64,000 nucleotides of DNA from Martinezella rhizogenes (GCF_000799715.1 NZ_JUHG01000004.1:1-64000), one strand, 5' to 3'. Numbered from the stretch's first letter, positions 29,580 through 40,866 are shown. The notes: generated by a model not told the origin, from the letters alone. A program made the numbers and translations.

Positions 29580-30056
29580 CTACTTTTTCGAAACAGTGAC
29601 GAATTTGACGCCGCGGACGCGGACAGTGATCTCGCAGGGAGCGCTGTCGGTGCGGTCGCAGAAGCGTGGGTGCATCTTCATGACCAGCACCATGTTGCCG
29701 AAGCGCTGAATGAAATCATAGCCGTAGATCCGCGCCGTGGCGACGAGGATATAGCCGCCCTCGACGACATGGACGTAGAAATTATAAGGGCAACCCTCGT
29801 CGGTGCAGTCAGGCCCTTTTTCGCCCTTGCAGGTGATCTCGCCCTCGTTGACGACGATGTCCATCAGCTTATCGTTGTTGAAGTCCCGCTCTGTGGCAAA
29901 GCCGTCGCCGAAGCTTGCCTGGCCCTCGCAGCGTTTGGTGAAGTGATCCTTCTCATAGGCCACCGGATCCTGCAGCAGCGATTGCTGCGCTTGCGCCGTG
30001 ACGGGCAGGATGACGAACGCGACGAGATTGAGGATCACGATCAGCAGGGATTTCAA
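29580..30056 (-). CDS. Secreted protein of unknown function
   Basis: 158 residues with a clear signal peptide (residues ~1-23, ending VTAQAQ), so it is probably periplasmic. The mature part has six cysteines (KRCEG, ITCKGEKGPDCTDEGCPY, PRFCDRTDSAPCE) that could form disulfides. It also has an Asp/Asn-rich loop, DFNNDKLMDIVVNE, which looks like a calcium loop of the EF-hand or dockerin kind. I do not recognise the family. It stands alone between convergent YdcF and the divergent channel gene. Confidence 0.75.
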   Translation of the reverse strand: MKSLLIVILNLVAFVILPVTAQAQQSLLQDPVAYEKDHFTKRCEGQASFGDGFATERDFNNDKLMDIVVNEGEITCKGEKGPDCTDEGCPYNFYVHVVEGGYILVATARIYGYDFIQRFGNMVLVMKMHPRFCDRTDSAPCEITVRVRGVKFVTVSKK

Positions 30057-30198
30057 CGGGGTTTCCTCTCCAAAGCACGGCGCGACCGCGGGGGTTGTCG
30101 CGTCCGCTCCGACATCTTTACGCCTGCCTGCTTGCGCGGCCCTTGCGGCCGTGATTCACTCCGCCAAAATCGCCGCCGGCATTCTGTTGGAGCTCCCG

Positions 30199-30834
30199 AT
30201 GTCGCTTCTTTCGTTTCTCGACTATGCCGGCGTCGCGCTTTTTGCCGCGACCGGCGCGCTGGCGGCCTCGCGCAAGCAGCTTGATCTGATTGGCTTCCTG
30301 TTTTTTGCCGCGGTCACCGGCATCGGCGGCGGCACGCTTCGCGATATCATCCTCGGCCGCGTGCCGGTCTTCTGGGTATTGAACCCGACCTATATCATCA
30401 TCTGCGCCGGTGTCGGCGCGGTGTTCTTCTTCACCGCGCATCTGGTCGAATCACGCTATCGGCTGCTGCTCTGGCTGGATGCGATCGGCCTGTCGGCCTA
30501 TTGCGTCATGGGGGCGGCCAAGGGCATGGCGGCGACAGGCTCGCCCACGGTCGCCATCGTCACCGGCGCGCTGACGGCGACCTTTGGCGGCATTCTGCGG
30601 GATTTGCTCGCAAACGAACCATCGGTACTGCTGAGGCCGGAAATCTATGTGACCGCCGCCCTTGTTGGCGCCGGCGTCTTCACCGCTGCCAACGCGACGA
30701 TGCTGCCGCTCTATGCCTCGGCGGGGCTCGGCGTTGCCGCCGCCTTTGCCGTGCGCGGCGGCGCGCTCTGGTTCGGCTGGACCTTCCCGACCTATCATCA
30801 TAGGCCCGGCCGGCATCCCGACGATGTGATGTGA
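30199..30834 (+). CDS. TRIC-type / UPF0126 (YicG-like) channel protein
   Basis: A 211-residue membrane protein with about seven hydrophobic segments and two related halves. Each half has a glycine-rich motif: FAAVTGIGGGTLRDIILGRVP and TGALTATFGGILRDLLANEP. Prokaryotic TRIC homologues are trimeric cation channels, which is the best functional model. I start at ATG 30199 after GGAG; upstream in-frame residues are unrelated. It converges on irr. Confidence 0.88.
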   Translation: MSLLSFLDYAGVALFAATGALAASRKQLDLIGFLFFAAVTGIGGGTLRDIILGRVPVFWVLNPTYIIICAGVGAVFFFTAHLVESRYRLLLWLDAIGLSAYCVMGAAKGMAATGSPTVAIVTGALTATFGGILRDLLANEPSVLLRPEIYVTAALVGAGVFTAANATMLPLYASAGLGVAAAFAVRGGALWFGWTFPTYHHRPGRHPDDVM

Positions 30835-30848
30835 GCTGGGCTCGTGGT

Positions 30849-31268
30849 TCACCGCTGCTTGCGGCGCAGGCGGATGACAACGTCGACATGGGCGATTTCC
30901 ATACCCACCGGCGGCTCCGGCAGGTTGGCGATCGTCAGATTGCTGATTGGAATATCCAGCACTTCATTGTGGCCTTCGACGAAGAAGTGGTGATGGTCGG
31001 AGACGTTGGTGTCGAAATAGGTCCTGGCGCTTTCGACGGCCAGCACGCGGATGAGACCAGCCTCCGTGAATTGATGCAGCGTGTTGTAGACGGTGGCGAG
31101 CGAGACCGGAACGCCGGCGGTGACGGCTTCCTCGTGAAGCTCCTCGACGGTCAGATGGCGGTCGCCCTTGGCAAAAAGAAGATCGCCCAGCGCGATGCGC
31201 TGTCGGGTCGGCCTCAGGCCGGCGCTGCGCAGCCTGGTTTCGATCGCGATTTCGGCTTCTTCCGCCAT
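30849..31268 (-). CDS. irr: Iron response regulator Irr (Fur family)
   Basis: A 139-residue Fur-family regulator. The DNA-binding half contains GLRPTRQRIALGDLLF and PVSLATVYNTLHQFTEAGLI. The dimerisation half has the three-histidine segment SDHHHFFVEGHNEV, which in Irr proteins is linked to heme binding, and it lacks the usual Fur Cys-x2-Cys pairs. In Rhizobiales, Irr represses or activates iron and heme genes under iron limitation and is degraded or inactivated when heme is present. It is divergent from fabA, an arrangement I recall from other Rhizobiaceae. Confidence 0.93.
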   Translation of the reverse strand: MAEEAEIAIETRLRSAGLRPTRQRIALGDLLFAKGDRHLTVEELHEEAVTAGVPVSLATVYNTLHQFTEAGLIRVLAVESARTYFDTNVSDHHHFFVEGHNEVLDIPISNLTIANLPEPPVGMEIAHVDVVIRLRRKQR

Positions 31269-31563
31269 TCAGAGAGCTCCGGATTCCTGATCTCTATAAT
31301 TCTTGATTAAGCCATATAACTTTTGCACGGATTGCTTTCAATAGTTTCGATGGGGTGGGAAGGTCGTCAATCGCCGTAAAAATAGGGCTCTTGCCGCATT
31401 TGCCACTGGCAGCAGCTCTAGCGTTCCTGTATGCGACGACCACATATAGCGAAGTGCGTCCATCGGGCGGCAAAATGAGCGTGTCATGCTTACGCTTCAT
31501 TTTCCCTCGATCTTGCACTAAAGCTTCACATCCACGGCATCCATGCGGGGGAACGGAATTTTT
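31269..31563. promoter_or_regulatory. Divergent control region irr / fabA
   Basis: This 295-base spacer has no supported gene. Bases 31290-31330 are AT-rich and likely include the irr promoter. Bases 31480-31560 lead to the fabA start, with GGGGGAACGGAA just before it. I did not find an unmistakable Irr (ICE) box by eye. Confidence 0.45.
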
Positions 31564-32079
31564 ATGACGACGAGACAATCCAGCTTCGACTATGAGGAAA
31601 TCCTGGCCTGCGGCCGCGGCGAATTGTTCGGTCCGGGCAACGCGCAGCTTCCCTTGCCACCGATGCTGATGGTTCATCGCATTACAGATATCTCCGAAAC
31701 AGGTGGTGCCTTCGACAAGGGCTATATTCGCGCCGAATATGACGTGCGTCCCGACGACTGGTATTTTCCCTGCCATTTCGCTGGCAATCCGATCATGCCG
31801 GGCTGCCTCGGCCTTGATGGCATGTGGCAGTTGACTGGCTTCTTCCTCGGCTGGCTCGGCGAGCCGGGCCGTGGCATGGCGCTATCCACCGGCGAAGTGA
31901 AGTTCAAGGGCATGGTTCGTCCGGACACGAAGCTCCTCGAATACGGCATCGACTTCAAGCGCGTCATGCGCGGCCGCCTCGTCCTCGGAACCGCCGACGG
32001 TTACTTGAAGGCCGACGGCGAAGTCATTTATCAGGCATCGGACCTGCGCGTCGGCCTGTCAAAGGACAAGGCCGCCTGA
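31564..32079 (+). CDS. fabA: 3-hydroxydecanoyl-ACP dehydratase/isomerase
   Basis: A 171-residue hot-dog-fold enzyme that dehydrates 3-hydroxyacyl-ACP and isomerises trans-2- to cis-3-decenoyl-ACP, the branch point for unsaturated fatty acids. The active-site His lies in [19 protein letters not shown], with the catalytic Asp following in the same segment. I start at ATG 31564 (MTTRQSS); an earlier in-frame ATG at 31543 lacks a good site. It begins the fabA-fabB-fabI operon. Confidence 0.96.
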   Translation: MTTRQSSFDYEEILACGRGELFGPGNAQLPLPPMLMVHRITDISETGGAFDKGYIRAEYDVRPDDWYFPCHFAGNPIMPGCLGLDGMWQLTGFFLGWLGEPGRGMALSTGEVKFKGMVRPDTKLLEYGIDFKRVMRGRLVLGTADGYLKADGEVIYQASDLRVGLSKDKAA

Positions 32080-32132
32080 ACCGCGGCTCTGCCGCCTCCA
32101 CAAAGACAGACGTTTTAGAAAAGGTCATCGAC

Positions 32133-33359
32133 ATGAGACGGGTTGTTGTCACGGGTCTGGGTATCGTTTCATCCATTGGGAACGATGCGCGGGAAGTTAC
32201 GGCGTCGTTGCGCGAAGCCAAGTCAGGTATCTCGTTTTCGAACGATTTCGCCGAGCATGGTTTCAAGTGCCAGGTCTGGGGCTCGCCCAAGATCGACACG
32301 ACCGATCTGGTGGATCGCCGCGCCATGCGCTTCCTGTCGCAGGGCGGTGCCTGGAACCATGTCGCCATGAAGCAGGCGATCGCCGATAGCGGCCTCGAAG
32401 AGAGCGACATCAGCAACAACGAGCGCACGGGCATCATCATGGGCTCGGGCGGCCCCTCGACCCGCACGCTGATCGAAGCCGCCGACATTACCCGCAAGAA
32501 CAACAGCCCGAAGCGCGTCGGCCCCTTTGCCGTGCCGAAGGCGATGTCGTCGACGGCCTCGGCGACGCTCGCCACCTGGTTCAAGATCTACGGCGTCAAT
32601 TACTCTATCTCGTCCGCCTGCTCGACCTCGGCGCATTGCATCGGCAACGCCGCCGAAATGATCCAGTGGGGCAAGCAGGACGTGATGTTCGCCGGCGGCC
32701 ACGAGGATCTCGACTGGACCATGTCGAACCTGTTCGACGCCATGGGCGCCATGTCCTCCAAGTTCAACGAGGATCACCCGGAAACCGCCTCGCGCGCCTA
32801 TGACGTCAGCCGTGACGGCTTCGTCATCGCCGGCGGCGCCGGCGTGCTGGTGCTCGAGGAACTGGAGCACGCCAAGGCGCGGGGCGCCAAGATCTATGCC
32901 GAAATCGTCGGCTACGGCGCCACCTCCGACGGCTACGACATGGTTGCTCCGTCGGGCGAGGGTGCGGTGCGGTGCATGCGCCAGGCGCTCGCCACCGTGA
33001 AGGGCGATATCGACTACATCAACACCCACGGCACTTCGACGCCGGTCGGCGACAGCAAGGAAATCGGCGCTATCCGCGAGGTTTTCGGCAACAAGATCCC
33101 GCCGATCCAGTCGACCAAGTCGCTGACGGGCCATTCGCTGGGTGCTGCCGGCGTACAGGAATCGATCTATTCGATCCTGATGATGCAGGAGCGCTTCATC
33201 GGCGAAAGCGCCCATATCACTGAACTCGACCCGGAATTCGAAGGCGTGCCGGTCGTGCGCAAGCGCATCGACGATGCCAAGATCGACATCGCCCTCTCCA
33301 ATTCCTTCGGTTTCGGCGGCACCAATGCCACGCTCGTGTTCCAGCGCTACAACGGATAA
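32133..33359 (+). CDS. fabB: 3-oxoacyl-ACP synthase I
   Basis: A 408-residue condensing enzyme that extends unsaturated acyl-ACPs. The catalytic Cys is in [18 protein letters not shown]; the two His are in [11 protein letters not shown] and [12 protein letters not shown], as in KAS I and II. Its place directly after fabA marks it as FabB rather than FabF. I start at ATG 32133 ([10 protein letters not shown]) after AAAGG; the frame is open back into fabA but that part is not coding here. fabI starts 4 bases after its stop. Confidence 0.96.
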   Translation: MRRVVVTGLGIVSSIGNDAREVTASLREAKSGISFSNDFAEHGFKCQVWGSPKIDTTDLVDRRAMRFLSQGGAWNHVAMKQAIADSGLEESDISNNERTGIIMGSGGPSTRTLIEAADITRKNNSPKRVGPFAVPKAMSSTASATLATWFKIYGVNYSISSACSTSAHCIGNAAEMIQWGKQDVMFAGGHEDLDWTMSNLFDAMGAMSSKFNEDHPETASRAYDVSRDGFVIAGGAGVLVLEELEHAKARGAKIYAEIVGYGATSDGYDMVAPSGEGAVRCMRQALATVKGDIDYINTHGTSTPVGDSKEIGAIREVFGNKIPPIQSTKSLTGHSLGAAGVQESIYSILMMQERFIGESAHITELDPEFEGVPVVRKRIDDAKIDIALSNSFGFGGTNATLVFQRYNG

Positions 33360-33363
33360 AGCA

Positions 33364-34170
33364 ATGACGGGTTTCATGCAGGGTAAGCGCGGCCTCATCA
33401 TGGGCGTTGCAAACAATCATTCCATTGCCTGGGGCATTTCGAAGGCGCTGGCTGCCGAAGGCGCGGAACTGGCGTTCACCTTCCAGGGCGAAGCGCTCGG
33501 CAAGCGCGTCAAGCCGCTCGCGGCCGAAGTCGGTTCGGATTTCCTCTTGCCCTGCGACGTCGAGGACCTCTCCTCCGTCGACGCCGTGTTCGAGGAGATC
33601 AAGGCGCGCTGGGGCAAGCTGGATTTCATCGTCCACGCCATTGGCTTTTCCGACAAGAGCGAGCTGAAGGGCCTCTACGCCAACACCACGCGCGACAATT
33701 TCACCCGCACGATGGTGATTTCCTGCTTCTCCTTCACCGAGATCGCCAAGCGCGCCGCCGAGCTGATGACAGAAGGCGGCAGCATGCTGACGCTGACCTA
33801 TAACGGCTCGACGCGGGTCATCCCGAACTACAACGTCATGGGCGTTGCCAAGGCGGCTCTGGAAGCCTCCGTGCGCTATCTCGCCGCCGATTACGGCCCG
33901 CGCGGCATCCGCGTCAACGCCATCTCCGCCGGCCCGATCCGCACGCTCGCCGGCGCCGGCATTTCCGACGCCCGCGCCATCCTGTCGTGGAACCAGCGCA
34001 ACGCGCCGCTGCGCCGGTCGGTCACCATCGACCAGGTCGGCTCCTCGTCGCTCTATCTCCTGTCCGACCTGTCGGCAGGCGTCACCGGTGAAATCCACTT
34101 CGTCGATGCCGGCTACAACATCACCTCGATGCCGACGCTGGAGGTATTGGCCAGCGCTGATACCGAGTAA
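33364..34170 (+). CDS. fabI: Enoyl-ACP reductase (NADH)
   Basis: A 268-residue short-chain dehydrogenase-type enoyl reductase for the last step of each fatty acid cycle. It has the divergent cofactor motif GVANNHSIAWGIS and the FabI Tyr-x6-Lys active site in PNYNVMGVAKAALEAS. I start at ATG 33364, since the stop of fabB is at 33357-33359. It ends the fab operon before a 13-bp hairpin. Many rhizobia carry more than one FabI; this is the fabAB-linked one. Confidence 0.96.
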   Translation: MTGFMQGKRGLIMGVANNHSIAWGISKALAAEGAELAFTFQGEALGKRVKPLAAEVGSDFLLPCDVEDLSSVDAVFEEIKARWGKLDFIVHAIGFSDKSELKGLYANTTRDNFTRTMVISCFSFTEIAKRAAELMTEGGSMLTLTYNGSTRVIPNYNVMGVAKAALEASVRYLAADYGPRGIRVNAISAGPIRTLAGAGISDARAILSWNQRNAPLRRSVTIDQVGSSSLYLLSDLSAGVTGEIHFVDAGYNITSMPTLEVLASADTE

Positions 34171-34182
34171 ATCGCAATTGGA

Positions 34183-34213
34183 TACCCCTCGCGGCCAGGT
34201 GCCGCGAGGGGTA
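34183..34213 (+). terminator. Terminator after fabI
   Basis: A perfect 13-bp stem (34183-34195 with 34201-34213) with a 5-base loop follows the fabI stop and precedes ATCTTCTT. It is the likely end of the fabABI transcript. Confidence 0.7.
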
Positions 34214-34223
34214 ATCTTCTTGG

Positions 34224-34814
34224 ATGATCCCGCCGGGCTTCCCGATGACGTTCACGAACGCCGTACCCTTCGCATCCACCGAACGTCTCATCCTTCGCGG
34301 CTTCATGCCCGAGGATTTCGAGGCCTATAGCGCCTATCGTTCCCTGCCTGACATCTATCGTTTCCTCTACCGCGACCCGCCGTCGGCACAGGTGATGCGG
34401 GAGCGTTTCGACGCCAGCCTGAATTCGTGTCTCTCGGACGATGGCAGCTCCTTGCGCTGGGCGGTCATTCGGCGGGAGGATGGTGCCCTGCTGGGTGATG
34501 TCAGCCTGAAACTCGCCAGCAAGGCCGCGCTGCAAGCCGAGGTCGGCTATATCTTCAATCCGGCCTATGCCGGCAAAGGCTATGCGACCGAGGCGGTGCG
34601 AGCGGTCATCGATCTGAGCTTCAGCACTTTCGGCCTGCACCGGATTTTCGCACGGCTGGATGCGCAAAACACCGGCTCCGTCGGTGTCGTCGAACGGCTG
34701 GGCCTGCGCCGGGAGGCGCATCTGATCGAGAACGACCGCTTCAACGGTGTTTGGGGTGATGAGTATATCTATGCGGTTCTGAGCCGCGAATGGGCGGATG
34801 GAGCGGGCACGTAG
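34224..34814 (+). CDS. GNAT acetyltransferase, RimJ/RimL-like
   Basis: A 196-residue GNAT protein of the RimJ/RimL type: N-terminal TERLILRGFMPEDFEAY, then EVGYIFNPAYAGKGYATEAV with the acetyl-CoA loop, and LDAQNTGSVGVVERLGLRRE near the end. Such proteins acetylate ribosomal or other protein N-termini or small amines; the substrate is unknown. The start is ambiguous between ATG 34224 and ATG 34245, since neither has a clear ribosome site. Confidence 0.88.
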   Translation: MIPPGFPMTFTNAVPFASTERLILRGFMPEDFEAYSAYRSLPDIYRFLYRDPPSAQVMRERFDASLNSCLSDDGSSLRWAVIRREDGALLGDVSLKLASKAALQAEVGYIFNPAYAGKGYATEAVRAVIDLSFSTFGLHRIFARLDAQNTGSVGVVERLGLRREAHLIENDRFNGVWGDEYIYAVLSREWADGAGT

Positions 34815-35030
34815 CGGGCTTTCGCTCGGGGTAGCCCGGTCCCATGCAGCAAGACATCAGCGGCACTTTTCAGACTGGTGGACTTCCGTGCTTGTTCAAA
34901 GGCAATTCAATGGGGCGGTCTGGCAGTTTGCCGACGTTATTTCTGTAACGCGTCCGCACTCTTCCCGGCGAGGCAATGACTCTGTAAAGTGGCCGAACCT
35001 GTGCCAGACCATCCAACCCGGAGGCTCCGC

Positions 35031-35612
35031 ATGGCCGAGGTCTTGTTGTTCCACCACGCACAGGGGCTGACCCCGGGTGTGCGCGCCTTCGCCGACGACT
35101 TGCGGGCCACCGGTCACATCGTGCACACACCGGACCTGTTCGACGGACGCACGTTCCGGAGCATCGATGAGGGTCTCGCCTATATCGGTGAGATCGGATT
35201 CGACGACATGCGGGAGCGGGGCGTCCGCTTCGCCGACGAACTACCTCCCGAGATCGTCTACGCCGGGTTCTCGTTCGGTGTGCTGCCGGCGCAGAAGCTG
35301 GCACAGACCCGGCCTGGAGCCCGCGGAGCCTTGCTCTTCTACTCTTGCCTGCCGATCAGGGGCGAGTGGGCCTTCGGACCTTGGCCGGACGGCGTCGCGG
35401 TCCAGATTCACGGTATGGACAACGACCCAATCTTCGTCGGCGAGGGCGACATCGACGCCGCCCGCCAGATCGTGGAGAGGGTCGAGGACGCGGAGCTTTT
35501 CCTGTACCCCGGCGATCAGCACTACTTCGCCGACAGCTCGCTCTCGTCATATGACGCCGATGCAACCGCGCTACTCACCATCCGAGTGCTTGAGTTCCTG
35601 GATCGCGTTTGA
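35031..35612 (+). CDS. Dienelactone hydrolase-family alpha/beta hydrolase
   Basis: A 193-residue small alpha/beta hydrolase. It begins AEVLLFHHAQGLTPGVRAFA and has the nucleophile elbow YAGFSFGV with Ser where classic dienelactone hydrolases have Cys. The Asp is probably in YSCLPIRGEWAF or MDNDPIF, and the His is in GDQHYFAD. I start at ATG 35031 after GGAGG. Codon choice (GTG CAC ACA CCG GAC CTG) and the protein style resemble actinobacterial homologues more than the neighbours, which hints at transfer. Upstream 34815-35030 has no gene that I can see. Confidence 0.82.
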   Translation: MAEVLLFHHAQGLTPGVRAFADDLRATGHIVHTPDLFDGRTFRSIDEGLAYIGEIGFDDMRERGVRFADELPPEIVYAGFSFGVLPAQKLAQTRPGARGALLFYSCLPIRGEWAFGPWPDGVAVQIHGMDNDPIFVGEGDIDAARQIVERVEDAELFLYPGDQHYFADSSLSSYDADATALLTIRVLEFLDRV

Positions 35613-35668
35613 TCCATGCCGGCGTTTTGGCTTGAGCTCAGGCTCGAAAGGTGATCCCGCAACAGCGC

Positions 35669-35830
35669 TTACAGTTTCTCAGCGGCTTCGGGCGCACCAA
35701 TATCGCGAAGCGCCCATATGCACTTTCGAGCAAAGGTCGAGCTGTTATTGTGGTGAACCGACTCTGGCTCATGCCGAGGATCGGCACCAAATCGAATGAT
35801 GAAGCCACGCTCCGAAATCTTGTCGAGCAT
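35669..35830 (-). CDS. Possible small protein or remnant (53 aa)
   Basis: A minus-strand frame from ATG 35830 to a TAA at 35669 encodes 53 residues (MLDKISERGFIIRFGADP, later HHNNSSTFARKCIWALRDIG). Its amino acid make-up looks protein-like, but no family is recognised. The frame is also open a little upstream of the ATG. A competing 66-codon plus-strand frame covers 35651-35851. It may be a real small gene or a decayed fragment between the hydrolase and the methyltransferase. Confidence 0.3.
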   Translation of the reverse strand: MLDKISERGFIIRFGADPRHEPESVHHNNSSTFARKCIWALRDIGAPEAAEKL

Positions 35831-35866
35831 AGGGTCTATCACCGGATTTGACGTCCGATCCGCCGC

Positions 35867-36883
35867 TTACTTCTTCGCCCACAGCACCTTGAAGCGCGCA
35901 TTGCGGCAGGTTTCGCCGCTTTCCTTGAAGTTTTCCGCCAGCACCGGCTCGTAGGGCAGGCCGCGATTGGCGACCAGCATCAGGCGGCCGCCGTTGCGGA
36001 GCGCCGAGGATGCGGTCTTGATCATCGCCTGGCCAAGCGAAGGCTCGGCGGCGTGGCCTTCATGGAAGGGCGGGTTCATGATCACCAGGTCGTACTTGTC
36101 CTTGACCGGCTCGCCGGCCAGATCGTGCCAGAAGAAGCGCTGGGCGACCTTCGGGCAGTTTGCGAGGAGATTGGCCCGGGCAGCCTCTAGCGCGTCGTAG
36201 TGGGCCTCGTAGAGGTCGATACGCGCGATCCGAGGCGACTTGGTCGCCAGCTCCACCGAGAGATAGCCCCAGCCGGCGCCGAAATCGGCGGCATCGCCGG
36301 AGAAATCGGTCGGCAGGCGTGAGGCAAGCAGTTCGGAGCCGGCGTCGATGCGGTCATGCGAGAACATGCCCGCCGTCGCGGTAAAGCGGCCGTCGACGCG
36401 CGTGGCGGGCTTCACCAGCTGCGCGGCCGGCGCGCCGATATCGGCCGGGCGGCCGAACCAGAAGGCAACGCCGTGATATTTCGGCATGTATTCGACACTG
36501 AGGCCGAAGCCTTCGACGCGCTTGCGCAGCGGCTGGATGCCGTCTTCCTTGGCGCCGGCAACGACGATCAGCCCGCCCACCTTCACGCGCGAAAGGGCCG
36601 TGGCGATAGAGGCTTCGTTCTCGCCCTTGTGCTTGGTGCAGAGCACCAGCGCGCCGTCATAATCCTCGCCCTCGATCTCCGGCGTCACGTTGACCCGCTG
36701 AGCCTGTAGCTGGCGGTAGAAGGGCCTGAAACCCTGGACGGCGGAAAGCTCGGCGGCAAAGTCGGCCGGCAGGGAAAAGCCCGCTTCCGCGCCGAGAAAC
36801 AGGATGCGCTCGCCTTCGCCGGGCGTGGCGACAGTGCCGGAGGCAAAAGGATGGAACAGGGTCTTCAAGGCGTCGCGGCTCAT
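35867..36883 (-). CDS. RsmC-like class I methyltransferase
   Basis: A 338-residue SAM-dependent methyltransferase. The C-terminal half has the SAM motif DFGAGWGYLSVELA and the amino-methylating motif VIMNPPFHEG. The N-terminal half is a degenerate duplicate, as in RsmC, which makes m2G1207 in 16S rRNA. Specificity for that base is inferred from architecture only. It lies downstream of pnp on the same strand but behind the pnp terminator, so it probably has its own promoter. Confidence 0.85.
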   Translation of the reverse strand: MSRDALKTLFHPFASGTVATPGEGERILFLGAEAGFSLPADFAAELSAVQGFRPFYRQLQAQRVNVTPEIEGEDYDGALVLCTKHKGENEASIATALSRVKVGGLIVVAGAKEDGIQPLRKRVEGFGLSVEYMPKYHGVAFWFGRPADIGAPAAQLVKPATRVDGRFTATAGMFSHDRIDAGSELLASRLPTDFSGDAADFGAGWGYLSVELATKSPRIARIDLYEAHYDALEAARANLLANCPKVAQRFFWHDLAGEPVKDKYDLVIMNPPFHEGHAAEPSLGQAMIKTASSALRNGGRLMLVANRGLPYEPVLAENFKESGETCRNARFKVLWAKK

Positions 36884-36912
36884 GGGCGTGATCTCGTGCG
36901 GTCAGCGGATAG

Positions 36913-36942
36913 AAAAAGGGCGCGGAAACGAATCCCGCGCCC
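36913..36942 (-). terminator. Terminator of pnp
   Basis: On the minus strand an 8-bp GC stem (GGGCGCGG and CCGCGCCC, 36918-36925 with 36935-36942) is followed directly by five U residues (36913-36917). It lies 24 bases after the pnp stop. Confidence 0.85.
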
Positions 36943-36965
36943 CGGAACTTAAGTGAAGGCGCAGC

Positions 36966-39098
<2,133 letters not shown>

Positions 39099-39318
39099 AT
39101 CTTATCCTTGCGTGATGCGGGAAAAGGCGCCGTCGCCGGGGTCGGCAAGGCGCATCTTCAACCGCACGAATGTGACGCATCACGGGCAAGACAACGAGAG
39201 GCTTTCAAGGGTCGGCCGAAACCTGCGGCTTCGGCTGAAAGCATCCGGCAATCCTGCCCCATGACAGGTCAACGGTTGTTGTTGGCAGCACCGGCCCATC
39301 CGGGCTGCCGGGTCTGTT

Positions 39319-39347
39319 TTATCTAGCGCAAATGGAGCGCACCGCAA
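39319..39347 (-). promoter_or_regulatory. Putative pnp promoter
   Basis: On the minus strand, TTGCGG (39347-39342) and AGATAA (39324-39319) are 17 bases apart, in the spacer before pnp. The match to a housekeeping promoter is moderate. It leaves a leader of about 210 bases with no gene. Confidence 0.35.
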
Positions 39348-39367
39348 AAACAGGTCTTCAATTGTAC

Positions 39368-39410
39368 CATGATCTCGTTCGAAAGCTGCTTCGCATCCTT
39401 CGAGATCATG
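39368..39410 (-). other. Inverted repeat in the rpsO-pnp spacer
   Basis: A 10-bp perfect inverted repeat (CATGATCTCG 39368-39377, CGAGATCATG 39401-39410) encloses a 23-base loop with a smaller CGAA/TTCG pairing. In E. coli the pnp leader forms a long hairpin cut by RNase III as part of PNPase autocontrol. This element may play a similar part if transcripts read through from rpsO. Confidence 0.45.
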
Positions 39411-39440
39411 TTCGGGCGGAGCACATATGCCCCAAAAGTA

Positions 39441-39472
39441 TCCGGCGGACGTTCAGGTGAACGCCCGCCGGA
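39441..39472 (-). terminator. Hairpin at the end of rpsO
   Basis: A 14-pair stem with one mismatch (39441-39454 with 39459-39472) and a 4-base loop starts 8 bases after the rpsO stop. A short TTTT follows on the minus strand. It is a likely terminator or 3' mRNA stabiliser, perhaps leaky into pnp. Confidence 0.65.
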
Positions 39473-39479
39473 AAATTCA

Positions 39480-39749
39480 TTAGCGACGGATGCCGAGGCT
39501 CGCGATCAGCTTGGTATAGCGGCCTTCATTCTTCTTCTTGAGATAATCAAGAAGCGAACGGCGGCTGGAGACCATGGTCAGAAGGCCACGACGGGAGTGG
39601 TTGTCCTTCTTGTGGTCCTTGAAATGGCCCGTGAGGTTGTTGATGCGCTCGGTCAGGATAGCAACCTGGACTTCCGGAGAACCGGTATCGCCTTCGACGG
39701 TAGCGTATTCCTTGATCAGCGCAGCTTTGCGCTCAGCAGTAATCGACAT
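39480..39749 (-). CDS. rpsO: 30S ribosomal protein S15
   Basis: 89 residues, the standard length. It contains [39 protein letters not shown] and the terminal [12 protein letters not shown]. It binds helices of the central domain of 16S rRNA early in 30S assembly. I start at ATG 39749 after AAAGGACC. It lies between truB and pnp, the classic order. Confidence 0.98.
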   Translation of the reverse strand: MSITAERKAALIKEYATVEGDTGSPEVQVAILTERINNLTGHFKDHKKDNHSRRGLLTMVSSRRSLLDYLKKKNEGRYTKLIASLGIRR

Positions 39750-39875
39750 CGGATGGTCCTTTCTATGAGGAGGAAATAAGTCGCCAAACGCCGGGATGTC
39801 GTCCAGCATTGGCCGCGAATGCAATCGAGCAGGCCCGATGCTGGCGCTGCCTATAGACCATTTGGGGTGCAAAGG

Positions 39876-39901
39876 GAAGAGGCGTTCGGGAACGCCTCTT
39901 C
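39876..39901 (-). terminator. Hairpin after truB
   Basis: An 11-bp perfect stem (39876-39886 with 39891-39901) and a 4-base loop lie between truB and rpsO. The U-tail is short, so it may terminate only part of the transcripts or protect the truB mRNA end. Confidence 0.55.
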
Positions 39902-39921
39902 CGCAGCCCTTTGAGGGCGTT

Positions 39922-40854
39922 TCAGCCAAAAACCCGCTTCGGGCGGAACTCGCCTTCGCCGATTTCGCCGATGGCGATCAGCTTGCCGCGCGCCGTGGCA
40001 TAGGCCTCGGTTTCGGCAACCGGCGCGTCGCGGCCGCGCACGAGAATGGGATTGCCCATCTTCAGGCGATGCGCCTGGTCGTCGTTGATGACGAGATGCG
40101 GCAGGGATGACAGCGCCTCGGCCGTATCGATCAGCAGCGCGTCGAGGGCGGCGAGCCGCTCATCCGCGTCCTCGATGTCCTCAAGCGCGACGAGATCGGC
40201 GAGCGGCACCATGGCCTCCTCGGCGAAGGGAGCGACGAAGCTGCGCCGCAGGCCGGAAATATGGCCGTAGCAGCCGAGATCGCGGCCGAAATCGCGGGCA
40301 AGCGCCCGGACATAGGTGCCCTTGCCGCATTCCACTTCAAAATGCGCCGTGTTGGCATCCGGGCAGGCAAGCAGCGTCAGGCGAAAAATCTCGACTTCGC
40401 GCGACGGGATTTCGACCGTTTCGCCTTCGCGGGCGAGATCGTAGGCACGCTCGCCGGCGATCTTGATCGCTGAAAACTGCGGCGGGATCTGGTTGATGAC
40501 ACCGGTGTAGTTTGGCAGCAGCGCGCGGATATCGTCTTCGCCCGGACGCTTGTCCGAGCTTTGCGTCACTTCGCCTTCGAGGTCATCCGTGGCGCGTTCC
40601 TCGCCCCAGCTGACGGTGAACTCGTATATCTTGCGGCCATCCATGACGTAGGGAACGGTCTTGGTGGCGTCGCCGAGCGCGATCGGCAGCATGCCGGAGG
40701 CAAGCGGATCGAGCGTGCCGGCATGGCCCGCCTTCTGCGCCTTGAACAGCCATTTGATCTTGGAAACGGCCTCGGTCGAGCCGAAATCAACCGGCTTGTC
40801 GAGGATCAGCCAGCCCGAAATCGGACGGCCCTTGGGCTTGCGTGGTTTGGACAT
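39922..40854 (-). CDS. truB: tRNA pseudouridine(55) synthase
   Basis: A 310-residue enzyme that makes pseudouridine 55 in the T-loop of tRNAs. The catalytic Asp lies in [18 protein letters not shown], and the N-terminal [19 protein letters not shown] and the middle [19 protein letters not shown] are typical. It starts 12 bases after rbfA and is followed by rpsO. Confidence 0.97.
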   Translation of the reverse strand: MSKPRKPKGRPISGWLILDKPVDFGSTEAVSKIKWLFKAQKAGHAGTLDPLASGMLPIALGDATKTVPYVMDGRKIYEFTVSWGEERATDDLEGEVTQSSDKRPGEDDIRALLPNYTGVINQIPPQFSAIKIAGERAYDLAREGETVEIPSREVEIFRLTLLACPDANTAHFEVECGKGTYVRALARDFGRDLGCYGHISGLRRSFVAPFAEEAMVPLADLVALEDIEDADERLAALDALLIDTAEALSSLPHLVINDDQAHRLKMGNPILVRGRDAPVAETEAYATARGKLIAIGEIGEGEFRPKRVFG

Positions 40855-40866
40855 TGGCTGTCTCTG

